This document shows positions 13,602 to 25,166 of a stretch of 64,000 nt of DNA, piece after piece. The DNA is from Chiridota heheva. Taxonomy: Eukaryota > Echinodermata > Holothuroidea > Apodida > Chiridotidae. The notes under the pieces are model-generated. The model was not told where the DNA came from. It did not search any database and saw only the letters and a program-made list of their open reading frames with translations. Numbering within the stretch: position 1 is the first letter of the stretch; each line of letters opens with the position of its first letter. The stretch lies in contig JAIGNY010001269.1 in the NCBI GenBank assembly GCA_020152595.1, positions 260,001 through 324,000 of the forward strand. The letters are read 5' to 3'. Made by a program: the position numbers and the translations under genes.

Positions 13602-13781
13602 CTCATGTATAAGCTCGTCAATTTTCTTGTGCTCCTTCCGTCTGGTATCTAGACTGTTTTGCAGTCGTTCTAACAATTCGTTCCTTTCTTTTCGCCATTG
13701 ATCTCGCTCTTTCTGATATCTTAAATCCAACTGCGTATTGCGTTTCTCTCCTTCCTTCAGTGACTGGATTTCTTGTTCATT
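13602..13781 (-). CDS. Exon 12 of the coiled-coil gene (60 codons)
   Basis: Acceptor TATTCGCTTCAG before AATGAACAAG; donor CATGAG followed by gtaaac; phase 0/0. The peptide starts NEQEIQSLKEGEKRNTQLD, contains RDQWRKERNELLERL and ends KIDELIHE. It is a continuous heptad coiled coil. The W at the middle has hydrophobic residues at +7 and +11, the same arrangement as in exons 8-11. The frame stays open into the upstream intron because the acceptor region is tandemly duplicated. Confidence 0.85.
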
Positions 13782-14105
13782 CTGAAGCGAATATAATAAA
13801 ACATTATAATCGTATAATAAATCAAATGGAAAATTTGCACAAGTAGGAAGGAGAAAACATGGGTGGTGGGGGAGGAGAGAGGAGTTTATTTGCCCTTGTA
13901 CAGTCATCAAGAATTTTTTTTCATCATCATGAAGCGAACGCAATGAATAAAGAACAATCGTGTAATAAAAGAAAGAAGTTTGCACAAGTAAAAAGGAGCG
14001 GACCTTTGCAGAGGGCTGCATTAAGTGCCCGGCCATCCTCCCTTTGAAAGTCATCAGACAAAATTGAACTTCTTGTTCACTCTGAAGCGAGTACAATGAA
14101 GAAAG
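13782..14105 (-). repeat. About 150-bp tandem duplication of exon 12's acceptor region
   Basis: The block CTCGCTTCAG-(A/T)GTGAACAAGAA recurs upstream of the real acceptor: near 14084 (CTTCAG kept, then AGTGAACAAGAAGTTCAA) and, mutated, near 13931 (CTTCATGATGATG). Spacing is 147 and 153 bases. All copies are in one open frame of 170 codons that runs into exon 12. The 14.08-kb copy retains an intact AG and could act as an alternative acceptor. Confidence 0.75.
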
Positions 14106-14522
14106 AAGAATTGCATCATGAACAAGAGAAATTTACATAACTAAAAAAGATATAAAAAAATGGGGGGAGGGGGGGGGGGGGAGTAAGTGTTTATAAGCTG
14201 AAAGACCTTCCTCGTGAACCCCTTGTCTTTCCTGGATCCGCTAAGAGTATCATTAAGAACGACAACAATGTTCGTGTCAGTACTAAACCAAAAACAACAA
14301 GTTTGAGTAGCTTACAGTCGGAGATAGAATCTAAAACAAAACAAAAGTTTGCATTGGTGGCAGTGCCAAATATACATATGTTAACCTATCAGTCTGACAG
14401 TGAGTTTTGAAGAAAAAAAACGGTAACAGCGACTCCCTAAAGCTCGTGATGAAAACAGTGCAACAAAACCAGGAGGTACAGGTGTAATACATCACACCTG
14501 ATTTAAAAAAAATGATTAAAAA
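14106..14522. other. Intron 11 sequence with a poly-G tract
   Basis: A GGGGGGAGGGGGGGGGGGGG run lies at about 14161-14181. Nothing else is recognised. Confidence 0.6.
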
Positions 14523-15148
14523 AAGTTTGTGCCGACGGCACCACGACAACGAGGGTCAGATTGTGCCTGAGAGGTTAGATCATTCTAGAGGTAGGAAAGA
14601 AAGAAACAGGGGGAGAACGAGATAAATACAAGAACTAAAAGTCAGAAAGCTGGGATCGAGATAGGAGGTGCATCAATGAAGAAAAAAAGGAAAGAGGGGT
14701 AGGGGTGGGGGTGGGGGAGAGGATGGGGGTGGGGAGGGGGTGGAAGAAGAGGACTGAATATGGTTGTAGAGGGAAGCAAGGTGAAGGAAGGAGATAATTC
14801 TATCCGGAGGGTTTTTCTGGAAGAACTCAGCAATTGAGTTGTGATGAGAGAGGGAAGCTCTGGGAAGGTTGAACTGGGGGCAAACAAGGAGAACGTGATC
14901 GACTGTGAAGGTGCAATGGCAATTGTTGCAGAGGGGTTGGGGGAGCCAATAAGGAGGTGGGAGTGAGTTAGGTGGGTGTGACCTATTCTAAGATGGGTAA
15001 TATGAACGTTGTCGACACGAGAGAGGTTGTTGATGGTGGGTTTGATCGGAATGGTGGGGGCTGGATGACGTAGAGTTTGTTATCAATTTGTGAGTCCCAG
15101 GAGGTTTGCCAGCGGTCACGAACAAGGGAAGTGATAAGCGGTTTGATG

Positions 15149-15703
15149 TCAGAAAGGGTTTTGGGAAATGGGGGTAGGAGAGAAGTTAAGGGCAAGCTTA
15201 GCGGCTGCATCAGCCCTGTCATTGCCAGGGATGCCAAGATGGCTGGGTATCCAGAAGAAAAGAATACTTTTCCTGCAGAGGGTGGGCGAAAGGAGTTTCC
15301 GGAGGAAGAGGTGGGATGTGAAGTTATCCCATTTACGATTGAGTAAAGAAGTAAGAAGATCCTTGGAGTCGGAGAAGAAGGAAAAGTTGCTGAGCGGAAA
15401 GTACTCAATAAAGTTGAGGGCGAGGAGAATGGCCTTTGCCTCGGCTGAAAAGATGGACGAGTAGTCGGGAAGTCTGCTACTAAGGGTGATAACTTGGATG
15501 ACGGCAGCAACAGCTGTCTTGTTGCCTTCCTTGGAGCCATCAATATAGATGAAGGTGTAGTTTGAGACTTGGTCTTTGATTTGGTTGTGGAGATTGGTGA
15601 TGAGGTTAGGGTGGGTTTGAGTTTGTGATGAGTGGAGAGGCCCAGGTGGATAGAATGGAGGGGGTGGCCCAAGGAGGAAAAGTGGGCCAGGAGAAGGTGC
15701 CAA
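15149..15703 (-). pseudogene. LINE RNase H domain, open frame of about 184 codons
   Basis: The four acidic catalytic residues are in their usual settings: FIYIDGSKEG (Asp), FSAEAKAILLAL (Glu), FFSDSKDLL (Asp) and PGNDRADAAAKLAL (Asp). WIPSHLGIPG precedes the last, as in LINE RNases H. The frame is intact here although the element as a whole is not. The downstream zinc-type motif lies at 14890-14950 in another frame. Confidence 0.88.
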
Positions 15704-15883
15704 GAGTGGCGGGGTTGATGCCGAGATGAAGGAGGTCTGATTTAATGCATAAGCTAAAGGGGGGGATAGGGGTTTAGTCCTATCAAAGGGGTGGAGAAAT
15801 TGGGGTACCTAATGAGGTTGTAAACAGGGTTCTGGGTGTTGGTGAAGACTCTAAAAGCATAGGATAGGCTAAGCTTTCTACAT

Positions 15884-16690
15884 CTAAGTAGAAAGGGAAT
15901 TTGTTGGCTTCAACATGAAGGCTGGTGATTGGGGAGGTCCTGTAGGCACCCAGACAAATCCTGAGGGCTTCATTTTGGATGGTGTCGATGTGTTAGGGTA
16001 TGAGTTGTGAGCGACACAGTAGACAATATTGCTGTAGTCAAGCTTGGCACGAATAGTGAGCCTAAAGATTTTGAGGAGAGCATGGCGGTTCGCACCCCAA
16101 GTGGTGTTGAAGAGGAGGCGGAGAAAGTTGAGGGAGCTGTTGCATTTCTGTTTCAGCTTAATGATGTGTTGCTTGTAGGAGAGCTTGGGGTCTAGAGTTA
16201 AACCCAGGAACTTCGTGTCTTTAACTTTAGGGATGCGATTACCATTGAGCACGAGGTTCGGGTTGGAGTGAAGGTTGTTGAAATGATAGAAGTGCATGCA
16301 GACTGTCTTGTGTTTGTAGAATTTAAAACCGTTATTGTTGCACAAGACTTGCAGCTCGTTGAGGCTGAGTTGAAGTCTATTTTCGACAAGAGGAAAACTA
16401 GGGAGGAATAGAAGATGGGTACGTTTGATGTTGGGGCCAAGATTGTCCGCGATGTCATTAATGCTCAGGTTGAAGAGAGTGGGGGAGAGGATGCTGCCTT
16501 GGGGGACGCCCTCTTCTTGGGGGTAGGGGTTGGAGAGGGTGTGGCCAATAAGAACTTGAAACTGTTTGGGTGAGAGGAAGTTTTAAATAAAGATGGGGAG
16601 GTGGCCTCTGCGGCCGATGGTGTAAAGTTTGCGGAAAATGCCGTATTTCCAAGTAGTGTCGAAAGCTTTCTCGAGGTCGAAAAAAAAAGC
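15884..16690 (-). pseudogene. LINE reverse transcriptase domain, broken
   Basis: Motif A (DLEKAFDTTW), motif B (EEGVPQGSILSPTLFN) and the thumb block are visible in shifting frames. There is an in-frame TAA after HLPIFI. Between NLGPNIKRT and the LNELQVLCNNNGFKF block the catalytic YxDD motif cannot be found, and the interval is too short, which points to a deletion. Confidence 0.85.
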
Positions 16691-16794
16691 AATGAGGTGT
16701 TCCTTTTTTTACATAAAATTAAAAAAAAAAAAAAAAACAAGTTTGTGCCAATAACAGTGATTTAATAAAAAATAAAACCAATTTTGGAGCAGTG

Positions 16795-16925
16795 TGGTTG
16801 AGTGGTATAATCTGTGTCTTCGTAGGTCGAAGATTTAAATCCAGCCCTAAGATAAACTTTTCTGGGTTGTAGTTTCCCATCTGCCACACCAAATCATAAA
16901 ACTTTGTGCATTTGGCACACGAGAC
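16795..16925 (+). mobile_element. Possible tRNA-derived SINE
   Basis: GTGTGGTTGAGTGGTATAAT resembles an A box and AAGATTTAAATCCAGCC a degenerate B box about 35 bases on. The remainder (TTTCCCATCTGCC) recalls a CORE-like body. No tail or target duplication was identified. Confidence 0.4.
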
Positions 16926-17550
16926 TGGCAGAGCCAGCATTTGCTATAGCTTGGCGTCAATACTTCATAAGAGTCCTGCCGACGAGCTTATTCAATAACG
17001 AAGCTTTGCCATAATCTTTGGTGCAGTCGCTTTATGTGTGTATTATTTCTTAACATTCCATTTTATTAAAGTAAATTGATGATACAAAAGTTTGACTTGA
17101 CTATTATGACATTTATTAGGCCTACAATGTTACTCAAAAATAATTCCCGAACAAAACTTCAAAATGTTTTTTTCAATAAAAATCTTGTAAAAGCGCGACT
17201 GCCTTAACGGTAACACATAATAAAAAGTCACAATTTTTCTTCAAATTTTTCGAAAATTCCACAGTAAATTTTAAAAGCACACAGTATAAAGATAATTCAT
17301 ATGCCATTATTTTACGTCGTGAAGAAAAACTTAAACCCATCGCAATGGTTGAGGTCCTCACGATCGAAATTTGTCTGATTCTTATATGATTCCTATACAA
17401 AATTAGAATTTGCATAGCTGCATTGTAGTATCTCCTGATTGGGAGACCAAAACTGTTCTCCCGATCGGGGGCACGAACGGGACAGGCCGATTTCTTATAA
17501 GGGAGGATCATGTAAACAGACAAATTGCGAATGTACTTCTAATAACTCAC
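16926..17550. other. Intron 11 sequence, no gene seen
   Basis: A short hairpin-like GTTCTCCCGATCGGGGGCAC lies near 17454. Open frames here are shadows without splice support. Confidence 0.5.
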
Positions 17551-17808
17551 AGCTCTTATCCTAAAGTGAAGACGCGACGAATCCTCTTCCCAGTTCTTCT
17601 TATCTACAGCAAGACCGTCTCCGACCGCCGCTGCCTCTCGTTTCCGCCTCTCATCAATATCTTGGACTTCACTTTCAAGTTTAAGAATTTTCTGATTTGC
17701 CTCGGTAAGTAGTCGCATGTTCTCAGCGCGTTCGTGATCCCATGCTGCTTGCAAACGAGCCTGAAGCTCTTCTAGCTTCACCTTCTTCAGTTTTGTTTGA
17801 GATTCCAG
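17551..17808 (-). CDS. Exon 11 of the coiled-coil gene (86 codons)
   Basis: Acceptor CTTACCTTCAG before CTGGAATCTC; donor GCT followed by gtgagt; phase 0/0. It begins LESQTKLKKVKLEELQARLQ and ends WEEDSSRLHFRIRA. It is coiled coil throughout except for the small Ala/Gly patch AAAVGDGLAV. Two tryptophans (AAWDHERAENM and KNWEEDSSRL) have the spacing shared with neighbouring exons. Confidence 0.88.
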
Positions 17809-18062
17809 CTGAAGGTAAGACGTGAACAAAATTATGGAAGACTTGTGATATGATTAATATATTACCAGTGAAAGCGGAAGACTTTTAGAATTTCAGTTTT
17901 GGCACCTAATTTTTTGGTTAAATCCACTTTACTTTCCAGAAAAATTATTTCACGCTCCCCCCCTCATGTTTATTTACTATGGTCTATAAGTTTGATCCAA
18001 ACCAAGCAATAACATAAATTTCTTTAAATGACAAAACTGGTTTGCAATTTTATAAGACATAC

Positions 18063-18230
18063 CCTCGTCAGCCTTGACTGCATCTCTGCGTGGGTAACCT
18101 GCCATCCGGCCTTCTCCGCGGAGATGGCACGTTGCAACCCCTCTGAACGGTTCTTCTCGGAGCTGAGTTGTACCGACACATCCCTCTTTTCACGTTGTGT
18201 ATCTTCCAACAGCTGTCTCGACCGCCTTGC
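18063..18230 (-). CDS. Exon 10 of the coiled-coil gene (56 codons)
   Basis: Acceptor TACTTTCATCAG before GCAAGGCG; donor ACGAGG followed by gtatgt; phase 0/0. It begins ARRSRQLLEDTQREKRD and ends EMQSRLTR, with GWQVTHAEMQSRL carrying the recurring W-x6-hydrophobic-x3-hydrophobic pattern. GC content is higher than in the surrounding introns, as expected for coding sequence. Confidence 0.88.
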
Positions 18231-18309
18231 CTGATGAAAGTAGAAATAAATTCACTTAATCGTGGTAATTAAGAATACTAGAATCTAATTGGCTGATAGA
18301 TGTCAGCTG

Positions 18310-18385
18310 ATTATGGTTCACCGAATATCGGTATACCGGAACACCGATATCCGTCATACCGGAACACCGATATCCGTCATTTCGG
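18310..18385. repeat. About 24-bp minisatellite, 2.5 copies, partly palindromic
   Basis: CATACCGGAACACCGATATC repeats twice (plus CGT), preceded by CACCGAATATCGGTATACCGG, which pairs with itself. Confidence 0.8.
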
Positions 18386-18795
18386 TGCCCTACTTTTTAT
18401 GGTTAATCCATTACCATGTATGGTGCATTATAGTTTACCTTTAATTCTGTAAGTCATGAGGTAGAATAAGAATAATTAAGAAACAGGTTTTAGATATTAT
18501 CAGTAGAATGTGGGGAAAAACTAAGTCAGTATAATGTTAGAAATACCTTACAGGATAAGTAGTGAAGTAGCCAGCACCACAATGGTAGGGTGCCACAGTC
18601 TTATATATATGGGGAGAGCCATGTTACAGCCACATATGTCTGATGTATTATGTGATGCCGAAGTAACCACAGTATGTGTTTTTTAGGCCCATCATTCGGA
18701 GGAGTGGCCCACTTCAGCTCCTGGATCAGCTAGTGAAAGATATTTTGGGTAATTTCAATTGAACGTAAACATAGTGAAACCAATCGTATACTTAC

Positions 18796-19161
18796 TGATA
18801 ACAACTCCCGATCTCTCTCCATCTTGGCTGCCCTAAAGTCATTCAAAGCAACATCAAGCTGAACACGAAGACGATGCACCTCTTCATTCTTCTCTGTAAT
18901 TTGCTCCTTAAGGGAATTATAGTCACTTGTCTCACTCTCCAACCTCCTGTGCAAACGTCTTACTTCATCATTGAAATACTTCGATTCTGCCTCTAACTTA
19001 AACTTGTAAGCTGCCTGCTCGTTTCTCCAGACCTTCTCTTGTCTCTGGAGTTTCTTTTCGAATTCTTTACGAGTATTCTCTATGTCCTTTTCGTTCTTCT
19101 CCGAGATGCGTTTTTCCATCTCGACCCTAAATTGTCTTAAAGCTATATCTTTATCTTCAAC
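18796..19161 (-). CDS. Exon 9 of the coiled-coil gene (122 codons)
   Basis: Acceptor TTCGCTCTTCAG before GTTGAAGATA; donor TTATCA followed by gtaagt; phase 0/0. It begins VEDKDIALRQFRVEMEKR and ends MERDRELLS. It is an unbroken charged coiled coil, with the tryptophan in EKVWRNEQAAYKFKL in register with those of exons 8 and 10-12. Confidence 0.92.
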
Positions 19162-19713
19162 CTGAAGAGCGAAAAAAAATCAAGAAAAATAATTTCAGTG
19201 AAATGAATAATCGCGGTACGATCAAAGAATACTTGCCAGCATTCCACGTTTAGATTGAAAACTTCGTTTATCTCAATTTAGGCAGTTCTGTCGGTAGACA
19301 TTATCCCGTGTTTGGGTGGGTATGCTTGTAATGTCTGAGGGGTAGGACTGGAAGGATATCAAATTTTCCAAATCCTAAGCAATCTATGAAATTTGAGTAA
19401 AATTTGTGATTGTTCCTGGGTAAAGATTTGCTGTCAATGCACTGAAGAAGTTTGTTATCAAGAAGATCTTGATTGTTTTTAAGTGCAGTTGTAAGTAAAA
19501 CTCCAAATTTCTTCATTATCACAATAAGCATCAAAATCTATAAATCAATCAACATTTTAAATACAAAAAAGTTGAAAATCTTACAAGGCCAGTTAATGAT
19601 GAATTTTCACGTTTCATTAAAATCATCATCCATATTTTATTTGAAAAATAGAAATAAAAATAATACTTGTTCGTGATAAACTTAAAGCAAATCTTCTTCT
19701 TAAAAATTCTCAC

Positions 19714-20589
19714 CTGTTTTATAAGCTTTCTCCTCTCCTCCATGAATCTTGCTTCTCCAGTTTTATAAGACTCCACCAGCTCCGTAGCTGCCTCTAACCT
19801 AGACTCGATCTGTTTCACTTTATTATTCTCTTCTGTTTCTTTGTCTTTGACCTTTTGTCTCAGTTCGCTGACCTCCTTGAGAAACCGTGACCTCTCCGTC
19901 TTCCAAGTCTCCTCCTTCATTGCAAGAGTCTTCTGGAGGGAAGCCACGTCTGCCTCAAGTTTGGACTTCTCACTTTCCAATCGCGAACTTTCGCTTTTCT
20001 TTTTTGCATTTTCTTTATCTATTTCCTGAGTTCGAGAAGTTCTTAAGGATATAACTTCCCTTTGAATTGCATCGAATTTGCTCTGAAGTTTGATCATTTC
20101 TTCTTCCTTTGTTCTCAGCGCGTTTTCTTTTTCTTTCACGCATCTTTGGATTTCTTCCGTTTTGGCGCGTAAATCTTTGGCTATCTTGGTTTCGAATTCG
20201 ATCGTCTGCTTGAGTAACTTCTCTTCGGTTTCACGAAGTTGCATCGCAGTGTCTTCTCGCGCGCACTCCGCCTCTTCAAAGATTTTACTCAAGTTCTCCA
20301 CATTAATGTGCAACTCCATTTCTCTGCCCTCTGCTGCCTCTTTTTCAAAGGATAATTTATCCACCTCAGATTGTAAATCATGAAGTGCTCTCTTGAGCTC
20401 AGTTTGTTCCTTTTCGGCGTTTATTTTTATTTTCTCAAGGTTTTTCTTCAAGTTTTCCGTCTCTTTTTTATGTTTTTCTTCGACGTCATTCTTCTCTTTT
20501 CTGACCATAGCAAGTTTACTTTGAACTTGTTCATTTTCTCGTTGTAGTTTCTCTCGCAAAGATTTTAATTCGACATTTTCGATGGAAAG
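19714..20589 (-). CDS. Exon 8 of the coiled-coil gene (292 codons, largest exon)
   Basis: Acceptor GTTTTCCTCTTAG before CTTTCCATCG; donor AAACAG followed by gtgaga; phase 0/0. It begins LSIENVELKSLREKLQREN and ends EERRKLIKQ. This is continuous coiled coil without proline, with KEETWKTERSRFLKEVSEL the only tryptophan. It forms the core of the rod. No enzymatic motif is present. Being a multiple of three, it could be skipped without a frameshift. Confidence 0.95.
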
Positions 20590-21659
20590 CTAAGAGGAAA
20601 ACAAATGGTCAATTCAAATCGCAATCATACTTCCAGCATCATTAGTAATGTGAAGATTATTTGTAAGATGAATTCATACGAAATTATATATATATATAGA
20701 TAGATCAATATGAAGGTAGACAGACAGGCAGACAAACAGAGAGAGAAACACATTTCATTGGTGGATTTTATGCAACATAAAGCATATGTTCAACACAGCA
20801 ATTAATCATTCCAGGGTCGCCTGTATGTGCACGGAAAAGGGGTGAAACTCATGAAGGTTCTTTTTATGACGTCACTATTAAACATGAGGAGAAAATATCG
20901 TAAGTAACGCATTTATAAAAAGAAAACTTTCCACGAAGGGCACTTCTTTCCCCCTTTACCCCCATGCAATGAGGACACTTCTCGCTTATTGCCCCCTGTG
21001 TAATGATGATGTGGTGATTGCCCCGTGGTGATCGCCCCGTAGTGCACGCGTCTTTGACAAATACTTTAAAATTCGAAGTTCTTTTCAATAAGTGCAGTTG
21101 CCCATTAACTGATAATTGATTGATATGTTATTAGGAATACGTTTAGTACACTATACATAATAGTATTTGAATTATTATTAGTATACTATATGAATAATAA
21201 TACTTGAAATATAATTAGTATACTACAGTACATGGGAATATAATTAGTATACTATAAATAACGGAGGAGAATGGAATACATGCATGACAAATTACTATAT
21301 TTTAGTGCTTTCCATTCTCAGGCCATTATTTACATACATATGTACTGGTTGGCCATTTGGCCCACTAGTTGCTACATGTGGCGCACCATTTTTTAACAAA
21401 ATATGGTACTGGTGGACCAATCTGTATAATTTACACAAGGCTTATTAGTAATTTACACAAGGCTCATTAGTAATGTAATTTTCATAGGAATTTGAGGGAA
21501 AGTTTTACTTTCAATACTTTTCTCCAATTTGTATCATTATTATGGAAAATTACATAGCCAGTTTATTGCAAACTCCCCAATTGAGCCCAGTCAAATAGAA
21601 ACAACTCCCTTAGCTCGAAAAACACAATATATCTACATGCCCGTCGTCACTCCAAGAGG
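20590..21659. other. Intron 7 sequence, no gene seen
   Basis: Short (TA)n and (GATA/GACA)n patches lie at 20684-20735. Near 21125-21260 the motif ATTAGTATACTAT recurs about four times as a loose AT-rich repeat. Confidence 0.55.
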
Positions 21660-21664
21660 ATTTA

Positions 21665-22066
21665 CAAATAAATGTGGTTGAAACGATATCAACACAGCGT
21701 GATGTTCCTTCCGTATTCAAAGGAATGTGGCTAAAATACATCCACACGCGACGTTCGTACCACTTTCAAATAAATGTGATAAAAACGTTATAACACAACG
21801 TGACGTTCCCACCACCATTCAATGAATGTGGTTGAAATGCCTTCAACACACCGTGACGTTCCTACCGCATTCAAATGAATGCGATTAAAACGTCATAAAA
21901 ACACCGTAAAATTCCTACCGCATTCAAATTAATGTGGTTGAAATACATCGGTATCAACGAATTGTGACGTTCGCGTTCAAATGATTGTAATAAAAACGTT
22001 CACACATCGTGACGTTTATACATCATTCAAATGAATGTGATAAGAACGTCCAGCAGCGCAACATCG
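21665..22066. repeat. About 53-bp minisatellite, about 8 copies, next to exon 7
   Basis: Units start CAAATGAATGTGGTTGAAA or CAAATGAATGTGATAAAAA and end CGTGACGTTCCTACCGCATT. The two subtypes partly alternate, suggesting a dimer of about 105 bp. The array comes within about 15 bases of exon 7's splice donor. Confidence 0.9.
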
Positions 22067-22079
22067 ATCTGTTACTTAC

Positions 22080-22163
22080 ATCTTCGACCTCCCTTTTCAA
22101 GCTATCCTGTGTTTTGGTTATTTCATCTCGTAAATCTTCTATTTCTAATCGACTCTCATCCAA
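22080..22163 (-). CDS. Exon 7 of the coiled-coil gene (28 codons)
   Basis: Acceptor CCCTTGTTTGTAG before TTGGATGAGA; donor GAAGAT followed by gtaagt; phase 0/0. It begins LDESRLEIEDLRDEITK and ends LKREVED. It is four heptads of coiled coil, too short and lacking a Met to appear as an obvious frame, and was found by its splice sites and phase. Confidence 0.82.
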
Positions 22164-22803
<640 letters not shown>

Positions 22804-23399
22804 AAACTAATTGCTGTTAGTCAAATGATGGTCCCTATTCTAATTGGATTAAATCATACTTAAAGCTAATTGGATTAAATTATAATTTAAGTTAGTTGGT
22901 TAAAAAACATGGCTAAGGTGCAAAATGAATAGATAGTGAAAGTATTTTACTACGACACAAACTTCACCTCAAATCATTCCGTAGTAAATCACTGCAGTAT
23001 ATCTTGAGTATATCAACCCATGACAAATTAATATTTAAAATTAATATTATATTTAAGATTAACGTACACGAAAATAGAATTTCCTTGCAGGCAAGTTTCA
23101 GAAGGAAAAAAGAGACTATTTATTCATAAAACCAGCAAAAGAAAATTATACATAAATTGGAAAATATTATCAATTCTTTAAGTGGTATTTTTATCAGGAC
23201 AACTAATAATGTACATATATTCGCCAAACGGTTGATGTTATAACTCAATATCCTGTGGTATGATATGAGCCCATGTAGTGAAACTTCCATCCATATCAAC
23301 CATGCATCCACAGCAGATCCACAGCAGACCATGATGGGGTTCTTTTATTTTCATTTTTTTAGAACAAAGCTGGTATGGTAGCGAAATTGTGTCATTTGA

Positions 23400-23945
23400 G
23401 GTACAATTTTTACCATTTCGTAATATTTATTTATTTATTGATAAAACAGCAGTCCAGGAACCCAAAGTTTTAATAATAGGAACATTTTGCTATATGAATC
23501 CGCCATTTTGTTATATTTCCTATAATCCTTTGCTATCCTGCCGTTAAAGCCTTATGCATTATATTAAATTTGAAATATGCCTGGGAAAAGTATCTTTGTT
23601 AGAGGAAAAGTATCTTTGTTAGGGGAAACGTAAAATTCATGAAAATACCTTCATTACTGTCATGGCGAAAATATTCTCCACTGCCTTTTTATATGTTTAC
23701 CACTCCGTTTTTGAAATATTAGATAAAATAACACAATACAACTAGGATTTTAGGTGCAAAACAAACATTTTGAAAATTCAAATGTTTTTTAAAAATAATG
23801 TTTTTGTGTTGAATATTTCAAGTATTGAAATTAGAAACCATGAAATTGTATTGTAACATCCAAACAATCCGGATGCATGACTTCAATTTTCTGGTGTGTT
23901 ATACGTGTTCCTATTAATAGGCAAGCTCACAGACTGATGGGGATC
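23400..23945 (+). repeat. Dispersed repeat family B, copy 1
   Basis: From CCTTTGCTATCCTGCCGTTA through TATCTTTGTTAGAGG to GTTCCTATTAATAGGCA it parallels 40570-41340 in the same orientation with many substitutions. No protein or terminal structure is seen. The related phrase TTACCATTT(C/T)GTAATATTTATTT occurs at 23410 and again near 24350, so the family may extend to that point. Confidence 0.75.
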
Positions 23946-25001
23946 TTACATAGCGTCTCCCTAATATGTATAAAGTGCTATGTAGTATACAGCGGATGAA
24001 AGCAGGGTGTAACATGCGGTAACTGCGATTATAAACTGCTGTATTAAAGTTATTTGGAATTTGAAATTCTATCCTAGTGTTGATACATATCATCCTCACA
24101 AATATTAATTCACTTCAAAATGCATGCGATAAGTTCAATGCAAAAAAATGACCTTCCCTTTGATATTTTTAGGGATACCACGGCAAGCATAATCAGCTAA
24201 ATGTACTGGCATCATACTTTGGAAGTATGTCAGTAGTACACTGGATTCGTAGACATACTTAGTCATAGAACTAATGCCTTTTAATCATCCCCAAAGAATA
24301 AATCAGCTAAAAAGATCTCAAATTTCTTAAAATCGGGACAAAATTGTTTACCATTTTGTAATATTTATTTGATAATTGACGATACAGCAATGTCTCATGC
24401 TTTGTTTCGAACCACTTTATCCAGACAGTTTCGAAACGGCTGTCAAAATGGCGTGTTTAAAACTTCTACCAGCAAAATGCTCAGTGTATTGTATATATTA
24501 CGATGATAGCGCATGCATAGGTCTGTACTGAAAATGACAATATTAACAGATAACATGAAGCTGAATTGTATGCAAAGGCACATTTTCAGAAATCATGTAG
24601 CATCTAACAAACGGCGACTTCTCTATTTACTATTCAATCTTTCCGACAATAAAAGATTGAATGAATGAAATTTTAATTAAAAAATTATTTCTTAACTGAT
24701 TGAAAAGTGTATACAAATCAAGGCTAGATATTGTGCGTAAGACTTTGTCAGGATAAAACCATCCATAATGCCACAATACAAATTTAAGTTTAGCATTAAA
24801 TCAAACAACATCACAATTTCCACCAAAGACAACATTTTTCTTCTCGAGTAGCATAGCATGCCTAGAATCCTACGAAATGATTGGCTTTGATCTGATTTTG
24901 CCACCATTAATTTTGTGCTGCAGCTAGATCCTCCACCTGAGAAATTTCAGTTCTAATTTTTTTCGACAATAAAAGAAAATGATATGAATAAATTTATTTA
25001 C
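23946..25001. other. Intron 6 sequence, no gene seen
   Basis: Apart from the family B echo near 24350, nothing is recognised. Confidence 0.5.
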
Positions 25002-25166
25002 CTCGAAACTAAGCAACTCTCTTTCACCCTCATCATCCGGGCTAAGTAGTTGGTCACATGTCTCTTGTAAAGTGCGTTCAACTACATCCCGTTGGTAGGC
25101 GCTATTCCGCTGTCTCTCCTCAGCAAGCTGCTCCTCAAGAACTGTTATTCGTTCCGTAAGAATTTT
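25002..25166 (-). CDS. Exon 6 of the coiled-coil gene (55 codons)
   Basis: Acceptor AAATCTCTTTCAG before AAAATTCTTA; donor TTCGAG followed by gtaaat; phase 0/0. It begins KILTERITVLEEQLAEERQR and ends DEGERELLSFE. Coiled coil resumes here after the exon 5 linker, with a short break at LLSPDDEGE. Confidence 0.88.

Larger units (their letters stand above)
14523..16749 (-). mobile_element. 5'-truncated LINE with RT, RNase H and C-terminal zinc motif; 11-bp target duplication
   Basis: Element 14534-16738 is flanked by AAGTTTGTGCC at 14523-14533 and 16739-16749. On the minus strand it enters inside the reverse transcriptase: FFFDLEKAFDTTWKYGIFRK (after a frameshift in a T run), then GVPQGSILSPTLFNLSINDI, the thumb (FLGLTLDPKLSYKQHI), an RNase H domain, a CNNCHCTFTVDHVLLVCPQF zinc-type motif and a G-rich 3' region. 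A stop interrupts the RT near 16582 and the usual YxDD region is missing. The copy is therefore dead. The domain order fits RNase H-bearing clades such as I/Jockey-related LINEs. A shorter copy of the same family is at 48.8 kb. Confidence 0.9.

Noticed and set aside
16007-16195. Plus-strand frames inside the LINE
   Set aside because: Antisense shadows of the reverse transcriptase and RNase H domains read on the minus strand.
20684-20735. Short (TA)n and GATA/GACA patches as a regulatory site
   Set aside because: Simple-sequence slippage explains them; no factor site is distinguishable.
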